DNA from: Pseudomonadota bacterium
Lineage (GTDB): Bacteria; Pseudomonadota; Gammaproteobacteria; Steroidobacterales; Steroidobacteraceae
Direction: 5' to 3'
Length of the DNA: 6,788 nucleotides
NCBI GenBank assembly: GCA_021808195.1
Contig: JAKBCE010000130.1
Coordinates: 1 to 6,788 of the forward strand
The position numbers were made by a program, and so were the translations under genes. A model generated the notes under the pieces. That model was not told where the DNA came from. It did not search any database and saw nothing but the letters and a program-made list of their open reading frames with translations. Below, one piece after another: positions 1-3,651 of this stretch (position 1 is its first letter; the number at the start of each line of letters is the position of its first letter).

Positions 1-118
1 ACCAGCTGTCGCGCGAGACGGCCGAGGCCAGGGCGGCGACATGGAAGTAGTCCTCCACGTCGACGGTAAAGGCATTCACGGGGCCGCGCGGGCGCGCCGG
101 AGTGGTGGGGCTATCCAT
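1..118 (-). CDS. XrtA/PEP-CTERM system polysaccharide deacetylase, N-terminal fragment
   Basis: Only the first 39 codons are present; the gene runs off the left edge. Seen: the start ATG reads from base 118, and residues 15-30 read NAFTVDVEDYFHVAAL. The N-A-x-T-V-D-V-E-D-Y-F signature is characteristic of the exosortase-A-associated deacetylase family (NodB-type catalytic domain followed by DUF3473). The acidic residues at the end of the first strand (Asp20, Glu22, Asp23) match the first metal/catalytic motif of NodB-like enzymes. Family members are cytoplasmic or membrane-associated enzymes proposed to remove N-acetyl groups from the exopolysaccharide made by the locus; the substrate is inferred. 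No good ribosome-binding site precedes the ATG, and only 56 bases separate it from the terminator hairpin of the upstream PEP-CTERM gene. It may therefore use a weak promoter of its own or partial read-through. Confidence 0.9.
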   Translation of the reverse strand, partial: MDSPTTPARPRGPVNAFTVDVEDYFHVAALASAVSRDSW

Positions 119-169
119 GGGGCGTCACTGTAGTGGATTTGCGCAGGGAGAGCAGCGGGCGGGTTGCTG

Positions 170-200
170 AAACGAGAACGGCCCCTTGCGGGGCCGTTCT
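170..200 (-). terminator. Rho-independent terminator of PEP-CTERM gene 1
   Basis: Bases 175-200 form a perfect 11-bp stem, AGAACGGCCCC against its complement. On the transcribed minus strand the loop is GCAA, a GNRA-type tetraloop. A short, imperfect T-run (CGTTT) follows. It lies 43 bases after the stop codon of the gene at 244-1008. The same hairpin recurs after the other two PEP-CTERM genes. The weak T-run leaves room for some read-through into the deacetylase. Confidence 0.8.
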
Positions 201-339
201 ACGGGGCACTGCGGGTGTCCGAGCGAAAGGCTCGGATCCCCGATTAGCTCTGGCGCGCGGCGCGCCGCCGGCGGTTGATGAACAGCGCGCAGCCGAGCAG
301 TCCGGCGCCGAAGATCGCGAGCGCGCCGGGTTCCGGTGT
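175..339 (-). repeat. 3' cassette copy 1 (PEP-CTERM tag + spacer + hairpin)
   Basis: This block runs from the codon for the Thr before PEP, through the stop codon and a 43-base spacer, to the end of the terminator hairpin. It is closely similar at DNA level to 1235-1398 and 2239-2402 (164-165 bases each), whereas the coding bodies upstream show no obvious similarity. The encoded last 31 residues are identical to those of copies 2 and 3 at 26 of 31 positions each. Confidence 0.8.
218..236 (-). repeat. Second stem-loop in the 3' spacer of PEP-CTERM gene 1
   Basis: TCCGAGC and GCTCGGA form a 7-bp stem around a 5-base loop, between the stop codon and the main terminator hairpin. The gene 3 spacer keeps part of this sequence (GTCCGAGCGAA near 2280) but not the matching right arm. 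It could stabilise the mRNA 3' end or be a chance remnant. Confidence 0.45.
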
Positions 340-1008
340 CTCGACAGGCGGCGAGCATTCATTGCTCGAGGTGCACGTGCCGTCGATGGTGGCTGGCGCG
401 GTGCCGAAGAGGAATTGGAAGTTCCACAGGGTCGGTACCGTCGAGTCCGCACCGACGTCGAAGGTAAACGTCACGGGCCCTTCCAGGTAGGGATTGTGCT
501 GAGCGTTCGTCAGCCCGCCTGACTGGCCGTTCGACGCGACCCAGGTATTGGCGGAATCGTTAATGATCCCATAGGGATGCAGGCCCTTGCCTGCGCTCAT
601 GGACACGGCACTGCCGGTACTGCTGACACCCCATTCGGACAGCGGTTGCATGCCCCCGCCGGTCTCGGTGCAGGCACCGGTCATGGCCGATGAGGACGTG
701 CAGGTGACCAGTCCTTCAGCGCTGTAGATGCTGCTCAAGCTGAAACTGCTCAGGCCCGACTGACTGAAATTGAACCCATCGAGCACCGATGCGATATCGA
801 CGACCGACCCGGTGTTGTTCAGGGTGAGGCTGAAGGTGCCCGGCATGGAGAAGTCGAAGGTGGCCGTGGCCGACTGATTCGCGTTCCCGTTCGTTCCGGT
901 GCTCACCGTGTACAGAATGCTCGCCTGTGCCGTTCCGAGCAGGGCAAATGCCGCACCCAGGGCAATGACGCTGCCGACCAGGGCGCTGCGATTGAAGGGC
1001 GATCTCAT
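244..1008 (-). CDS. PEP-CTERM sorting domain protein 1 (secreted, function unknown)
   Basis: A protein of 254 residues. Residues 1-30 are a Sec signal peptide: basic start (MRSPFNR), a hydrophobic core, and a likely cut after AQAS or AQA. The body is Ser/Thr/Gly/Asn-rich and looks like a beta-sandwich, with the pattern FSLTLNNTGSVVDIASVLDG seen in many PEP-CTERM surface proteins. Two cysteine pairs (C-x9-C in the middle, C-x5-C just before the tag) suggest disulfides outside the cytoplasm. The tag at 224-254 has TPEPG, a hydrophobic span ending FIN, then RRRR, which is the standard exosortase recognition layout. XrtA (not in the window) should cleave or transfer it after export. The start is well supported by AGGAG eight bases upstream of the ATG. 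The gene has its own sigma-54 promoter (1089-1104) and terminator. I do not recognise a specific function. Confidence 0.92.
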   Translation of the reverse strand: MRSPFNRSALVGSVIALGAAFALLGTAQASILYTVSTGTNGNANQSATATFDFSMPGTFSLTLNNTGSVVDIASVLDGFNFSQSGLSSFSLSSIYSAEGLVTCTSSSAMTGACTETGGGMQPLSEWGVSSTGSAVSMSAGKGLHPYGIINDSANTWVASNGQSGGLTNAQHNPYLEGPVTFTFDVGADSTVPTLWNFQFLFGTAPATIDGTCTSSNECSPPVETPEPGALAIFGAGLLGCALFINRRRRAARQS

Positions 1009-1024
1009 AACGAATTCTCCTCTG

Positions 1025-1071
1025 GACCTGCATGTCGCCAGTACCCACCGATCGGCACTTCAGCCCAGGTC
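1025..1071 (-). other. Long 5' leader of PEP-CTERM gene 1 with inverted repeat
   Basis: If transcription starts about 12 bases after the -12 element, near 1078, this gene has a leader of about 70 nt, against about 30 nt for the other two PEP-CTERM genes. GACCTG (1025-1030) and CAGGTC (1066-1071) could pair, enclosing a CCGATCGG palindrome (1048-1055). The 3' arm of the stem ends just ahead of the AGAGGAG ribosome-binding site. A regulatory role is speculative. Confidence 0.3.
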
Positions 1072-1088
1072 TTTACACCCTGAATCTA

Positions 1089-1104
1089 AGCAAAAGTTGT
1101 ACCA
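1089..1104 (-). promoter_or_regulatory. Sigma-54 promoter of PEP-CTERM gene 1
   Basis: On the minus strand it reads TGGTACAACTTTTGCT. GG at -24 and GC at -12 are separated by exactly 10 bases, and the boxes match the RpoN consensus TGGCAC-N5-TTGCW except for one T in place of C. It lies 81 bases before the start codon. The expected activator is PrsR, the partner of the PrsK encoded at the right edge; that link is an inference from the family. Confidence 0.82.
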
Positions 1105-1133
1105 ACAGAGGGATGCCAAAAAAAATCAAATGA

Positions 1134-1146
1134 AATCAATTCGTTA
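1134..1146 (+). promoter_or_regulatory. IHF-type site between palindrome and sigma-54 promoter (gene 1)
   Basis: AATCAATTCGTTA fits the IHF consensus WATCAANNNNTTR at every defined position and sits in AT-rich DNA within a GC-rich region. It lies 30-43 bases upstream of the -24 element, where IHF bends DNA to bring a sigma-54 activator to the polymerase. Confidence 0.6.
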
Positions 1147-1195
1147 TCCATTTAACATAGCGCCTGGCGGGGCGGGGCGGCCTGGAATGTAAGAA

Positions 1196-1215
1196 TTGTC
1201 GACATTTGCCGACAA
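1196..1215. promoter_or_regulatory. Candidate activator site (20-bp palindrome) upstream of gene 1
   Basis: TTGTCGACATTTGCCGACAA is symmetric at 16 of 20 positions (TTGTCG...CGACAA arms plus inner CA/TG). Its centre is about 115 bases upstream of the -12 element, a typical distance for an enhancer-type site of a sigma-54 activator. PrsR is the obvious candidate to bind it, but no binding sequence for PrsR can be confirmed here. Confidence 0.5.
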
Positions 1216-1230
1216 GGTAATCCCGCGTCC

Positions 1231-1260
1231 AACGAGAACGGCCCCTTGCGGGGCCGTTGT
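1231..1260 (-). terminator. Rho-independent terminator of PEP-CTERM gene 2
   Basis: Bases 1237-1258 form a 9-bp stem (AACGGCCCC and complement) with the same minus-strand GCAA loop as the other two copies. One G-G mismatch (1236/1259) interrupts the outer pairs that are intact elsewhere. The following T-run is short (CGTT). It lies 42 bases after the stop codon of the gene at 1303-2040. Confidence 0.78.
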
Positions 1261-1398
1261 GCGGAACACAGGATAGCTGAGCAGAGGAGTGCGCTCTACC
1301 GATCAGCCCTCGCGCGCGCTGCGCCGGCGGCGGTTGATGAACAGCGCGCAGCCGAGCAGGCCGGCGGCGAACATCGCCAGCGCACCCGGTTCCGGAGT
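1235..1398 (-). repeat. 3' cassette copy 2 (PEP-CTERM tag + spacer + hairpin)
   Basis: Second copy of the block described at 175-339. The tag DNA and the hairpin are nearly identical to the other copies. The 42-base spacer keeps its length but has diverged more in sequence. The protein tag matches copy 3 at 25 of 31 residues. Confidence 0.8.
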
Positions 1399-2040
1399 GC
1401 TCACCGGCACCTCGCCGGTGCTCGAGACGCCTTGCAGCAGGATGTTGTTCGAACCCGAGGTGTTGCACCACCAGCTGCTATACCCATTGCCCTGCTGAGG
1501 ATCGGTGAGGATCAGCTCGGAGTAGCGGCCGGAGAGTCCGGTCAGGTCGAATGTCACGAGCGGGTTGCTCGTCTGGGTGCCCATTCCCGAGCCGAGCTTC
1601 TGCCACCCACCGTCGTTGGTGCCCCAGACCGCCCAGGTTTCCCCGGATTGCACCGAGCCGATGTTGATACTCGTGAACGTGCCGCTGCTCAAGGAGATGC
1701 TAATGCCGTACGGGTGAATGATCTCGTGGTCGCCCGAAGGGTCATTGGTGAGTCCCAAGCCCTGCTCGGCGGCCGTTCCGCCGTTCTTGGCGTACAAATC
1801 GACGGTCGAGCCGGCCCACCCGCACAGGACGTACATGCAGGTGTAACGAGTGGACGTGGCGGTCAACGTCACGCCATCTTGAGTGTACGTCTCATGGGTC
1901 AGCAGGCTCTTGCCGGGCTGCGCGGGCGATCCGTTCAGCGCGTTGAAATTCCAGTTGATCACGCCTGCGCGCGCCGGTTGAGCACCTGCGGCAGCGAGCA
2001 CGATCGCAACCGCAACACATCCTGCATATTTGAGCTTCAT
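1303..2040 (-). CDS. PEP-CTERM sorting domain protein 2 (secreted, function unknown)
   Basis: A protein of 245 residues from the ATG at 2040. Residues 1-25 form a Sec signal peptide (MKLK start, Ala/Val-rich core, cut after PARA). The mature part begins VINWNFN. It includes EQGLGLTNDPSGDHEI and then a YGISISLSSGTFTSINIGSV stretch, a layout common in beta-sandwich PEP-CTERM proteins with acidic, possibly calcium-binding loops. Cysteines occur as C-x4-C (YTCMYVLCGW) plus one in WWCN. The sorting tag is at 215-245: TPEPG, a hydrophobic span and RRRR. An ATG at 2052 is in frame, but the 2040 start gives a clean signal peptide with AAGGA four bases upstream; the 2052 start has AGGA only two bases away. 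Promoter 2082-2097 and terminator 1231-1260 make it a single-gene unit. I do not recognise a specific function. Confidence 0.9.
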   Translation of the reverse strand: MKLKYAGCVAVAIVLAAAGAQPARAGVINWNFNALNGSPAQPGKSLLTHETYTQDGVTLTATSTRYTCMYVLCGWAGSTVDLYAKNGGTAAEQGLGLTNDPSGDHEIIHPYGISISLSSGTFTSINIGSVQSGETWAVWGTNDGGWQKLGSGMGTQTSNPLVTFDLTGLSGRYSELILTDPQQGNGYSSWWCNTSGSNNILLQGVSSTGEVPVSTPEPGALAMFAAGLLGCALFINRRRRSAREG

Positions 2041-2081
2041 GGCGTCCTTCATTGTCCTATTTGACTGACTCCGGAGAATGA

Positions 2082-2097
2082 AGCAAATCTCGTGCCG
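2082..2097 (-). promoter_or_regulatory. Sigma-54 promoter of PEP-CTERM gene 2
   Basis: On the minus strand it reads CGGCACGAGATTTGCT. GG and GC are separated by 10 bases, and it matches TGGCAC-N5-TTGCW at all positions except the first. It lies 42 bases before the chosen start codon, almost the same as in gene 3 (43). Confidence 0.8.
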
Positions 2098-2115
2098 GCT
2101 TTTTTATGACATTAA

Positions 2116-2128
2116 AATCAATTAGATG
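2116..2128 (+). promoter_or_regulatory. IHF-like site upstream of gene 2
   Basis: AATCAATTAGATG matches WATCAANNNNTTR with one mismatch (A in place of the first T of TTR). It starts 20 bases upstream of the -24 GG, the same offset as the perfect site in front of gene 3. Confidence 0.4.
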
Positions 2129-2194
2129 AGCGCGATTCCTATTATGTTCAGTGGGGTCTGTTAAGAATCTCGACGCGCGTGAACGCGGACCGCG

Positions 2195-2208
2195 GATGCG
2201 GTCGCATC
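2195..2208. promoter_or_regulatory. Palindrome upstream of gene 2
   Basis: GATGCG-GT-CGCATC is a perfect 6+6 inverted repeat centred about 118 bases upstream of the -12 element. The position matches the palindrome of gene 1, but the half-site sequence does not, so a shared activator cannot be claimed. Confidence 0.3.
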
Positions 2209-2233
2209 TGTCCCGGATTAAAGATGCGGCCCC

Positions 2234-2264
2234 AAACAAGAACGGCCCCTTGCGGGGCCGTTCT
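2234..2264 (-). terminator. Rho-independent terminator of PEP-CTERM gene 3
   Basis: Bases 2239-2264 form the same perfect 11-bp stem with GCAA loop as at 175-200, followed on the minus strand by TGTTT. It lies 42 bases after the stop codon of the gene at 2307-3023. Confidence 0.8.
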
Positions 2265-2402
2265 CAGGACACAGATGATGTCCGAGCGAAGGGCTAAATC
2301 AGCCGATCAGCTCTGGCGCGAGGCGCGCCGGCGGCGATTGATGAACACCGCGCAGCCGAGCAGGCCGGCGGCGAACATCACCAGCGCTCCGGGCTCCGGG
2401 GT
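2239..2402 (-). repeat. 3' cassette copy 3 (PEP-CTERM tag + spacer + hairpin)
   Basis: Third copy of the block. Its hairpin is identical to copy 1, and its spacer shares GTCCGAGCGAA with copy 1. The tag DNA differs from copies 1 and 2 by scattered substitutions only, without insertions or deletions in the coding part. Confidence 0.8.
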
Positions 2403-3023
2403 CTGCACGATTCGGCCATCCGTGCTGTAGGAGGTCCCCGTACCGGCCCAGAGCGTGTCCACCAGCGTCAGCGAGTACGGCGACGCGGCATCGGCCATGC
2501 CGGCGCTCTCGAAGCTTGCGCCATCACCAGTGACGGTCTGCATGACGCCGAGCATGTTGCTCATGTCGAAGTAGCTGTTGCTGTTCAAGCCGTACGCCTG
2601 CTGTGTCACCTTGCCCGTCGAGGAACTGGTGAGCGACAAACCGACCGTACCCGGCAGCGGGGCGGAGGTGAAGCCCGTGTCGCTGATCGAGATCACGAGA
2701 TTGTCGCTGCCGCAATTGCCGCTGTTGCAGGTCGCAGTCAGGCTGTTGATGTCGATGCCGAACGGCGAGAGCGTCGGCGAGTTGCTCGCTCCGCCGGCGA
2801 CATCGATCGTCCAGCCATTGAAATCCTGGTTGCTGTACTCCAGACTGTTCGACTGACACACCACGAGTCCGGAAGCACAGCCTGATGCGGAGTACATCAG
2901 GATGCCCGTCGACTGGGTGCCGCTCGTGAGCTCGAGCTGCATGGGGCTTGCGAACGCCGTCGCGGTCGCCAGCAGGCCGACTGCGCCAACGATCACTCCA
3001 AGTTTAGAAAAGCGCGTGAACAT
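2307..3023 (-). CDS. PEP-CTERM sorting domain protein 3 (secreted, function unknown)
   Basis: A protein of 238 residues. The ATG at 3023 is chosen because AGGAG lies nine bases upstream and a signal peptide follows at once (MFTRFSKLG, hydrophobic core, cut after AFA). An in-frame ATG at 3077 would lie inside the sigma-54 promoter and is rejected. The body is rich in Ser, Gly, Asn and Thr. It contains SPFGIDINSL and NLVISISDTGFTSAP, a pattern seen in a recurring class of PEP-CTERM proteins. Cysteines are paired as C-x6-C (GCASGLVVCQ) and C-x4-C (TCNSGNCG). The tag at 208-238 has TPEPG, a hydrophobic span and RRRR. It should be exported by Sec and processed by XrtA. I do not recognise a specific function. 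Confidence 0.92.
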   Translation of the reverse strand: MFTRFSKLGVIVGAVGLLATATAFASPMQLELTSGTQSTGILMYSASGCASGLVVCQSNSLEYSNQDFNGWTIDVAGGASNSPTLSPFGIDINSLTATCNSGNCGSDNLVISISDTGFTSAPLPGTVGLSLTSSSTGKVTQQAYGLNSNSYFDMSNMLGVMQTVTGDGASFESAGMADAASPYSLTLVDTLWAGTGTSYSTDGRIVQTPEPGALVMFAAGLLGCAVFINRRRRASRQS

Positions 3024-3065
3024 TTGTAGAACTCCTAGCGCAGAAGTGGTCTGCACGGGAATCAA

Positions 3066-3081
3066 AGCAAGCATCATGCCA
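3066..3081 (-). promoter_or_regulatory. Sigma-54 promoter of PEP-CTERM gene 3
   Basis: On the minus strand it reads TGGCATGATGCTTGCT. It has GG and GC 10 bases apart and only one departure (T for C) from TGGCAC-N5-TTGCW, making it one of the two closest consensus matches of the three. It lies 43 bases before the start codon. Confidence 0.84.
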
Positions 3082-3099
3082 GCGTATTTATTCCTTTTA

Positions 3100-3112
3100 A
3101 ATCAAGTGATTA
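3100..3112 (+). promoter_or_regulatory. IHF-type site upstream of gene 3
   Basis: AATCAAGTGATTA fits WATCAANNNNTTR at every defined position, in an AT-rich patch, starting 20 bases upstream of the -24 GG. Confidence 0.6.
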
Positions 3113-3180
3113 CGATTTATCTCATCCGGCGGGCCAATGGACTTGTAAAAAAAACCGGCAGCCACCCAGGCCCCGTATCA

Positions 3181-3193
3181 GTTTAAGTTAAAC
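3181..3193. promoter_or_regulatory. Palindrome upstream of gene 3
   Basis: GTTTAA-G-TTAAAC is a perfect inverted repeat centred about 119 bases upstream of the -12 element, the same place as the palindromes of genes 1 and 2 but with another sequence. A one-base centre argues for a protein site, not an RNA hairpin. Confidence 0.3.
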
Positions 3194-3587
3194 CCACGGC
3201 GCCGCGCATCATCGCTCCCGGGCGGGCCGAGCGAGGTTCACGCCCCCGTGCGCGCCCGCCGAGGCCGGTGTGGTGGGTTGAATCGGCGGTACCGGGGCGG
3301 AGCCGGATCTCAAGACGCGACCCGGGCGGATCGGGCCGCCCTGAGCCCTCAGCGATGCAGGGTGACGATGCGCATCGACACGAGGCGTGCCCCGCAGGCG
3401 CCTCAGGGGGCCCCTGCGGTTCAGAGGGGCCCGTCCGCAGCCGGTGGCGTACGATTCGCGCTGCACCCTCGCTCCGATGCCCCGCGGGGGGACAGCAGAT
3501 CGCAGGGGGGAGGTGCGCACGCTGTGAACTCGGTCACCGTCTCCTCACCGAACTGGACGTCGAATTCGTCGTGCGGCCGCGGCATGA
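3194..3587. other. GC-rich intergenic region between divergent units, no supported gene
   Basis: No open frame here has a ribosome-binding site, a recognisable motif or a signal peptide, so I call no gene. The frame of the downstream lipoprotein stays open back to a GTG at 3268, but that reflects high GC. Overlapping inverted repeats occur at 3382-3419: GAGGCG/CGCCTC (3382-3387 with 3399-3404), CAGGGG/CCCCTG (3404-3409 with 3411-3416) and CCGCAGG/CCTGCGG (3392-3398 with 3413-3419). These could form alternative stems. It may be a decayed gene, an untranslated RNA or plain spacer. Confidence 0.45.
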
Positions 3588-3615
3588 TTGCGCCGCTAGG
3601 CACACTCCGTATACT
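3588..3615 (+). promoter_or_regulatory. Possible sigma-70 promoter of the NHL lipoprotein gene
   Basis: A good -10 box TATACT (3610-3615) lies 16 bases after a weak -35 box TTGCGC (3588-3593). Transcription would start near 3622, about 30 bases before the start codon. The -35 match is poor, so an activator may be needed. Confidence 0.4.
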
Positions 3616-3621
3616 GACTCA

Positions 3622-3636
3622 AGCGGTGGCACCGCT
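3622..3636 (+). promoter_or_regulatory. Palindrome at the predicted transcript start of the NHL lipoprotein gene
   Basis: AGCGGTG-G-CACCGCT is a perfect 7+7 inverted repeat directly after the -10 box and two bases before the AAGGAG ribosome-binding site (3639-3644). It could be a repressor operator or, as RNA (6-bp stem, GGC loop), a 5' hairpin affecting translation or stability. Confidence 0.4.
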
Positions 3637-3651
3637 GTAAGGAGTCTTCGC

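Noticed and set aside
2041..2052. Upstream ATG for PEP-CTERM protein 2
   Set aside because: Its AGGA is only two bases away; the ATG at 2040 starts a cleaner signal peptide. The choice remains somewhat open.
1246..2064. Long plus-strand open frame opposite PEP-CTERM gene 2
   Set aside because: It is antisense to a gene with promoter, signal peptide and sorting tag, and its Arg/Ala-rich translation has no domain.
170..2264. Three spaced palindromic repeats as a possible CRISPR-like array
   Set aside because: The copies are about 1 kb apart with genes between them and sit just after stop codons, which fits terminators.
3024..3077. Upstream ATG for PEP-CTERM protein 3
   Set aside because: It overlaps the sigma-54 promoter at 3066-3081 and puts 18 extra residues before a normal signal peptide that has its own AGGAG.
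3421..3603. Short minus-strand open frame starting with GTG, divergent from the lipoprotein gene
   Set aside because: No ribosome-binding site, Pro/Arg-rich composition typical of GC-rich spurious frames, and no recognisable motif.
3627..3642. TGGCAC box upstream of the NHL lipoprotein gene, suggesting a fourth sigma-54 promoter
   Set aside because: The -12 element is missing (TAAGG instead of TTGCW), and the site would place the start of transcription inside the coding sequence.
3268..3651. N-terminal extension of the NHL lipoprotein by 128 codons
   Set aside because: It has no ribosome-binding site and would bury a clear lipoprotein signal and lipobox; AAGGAG precedes the GTG at 3652.
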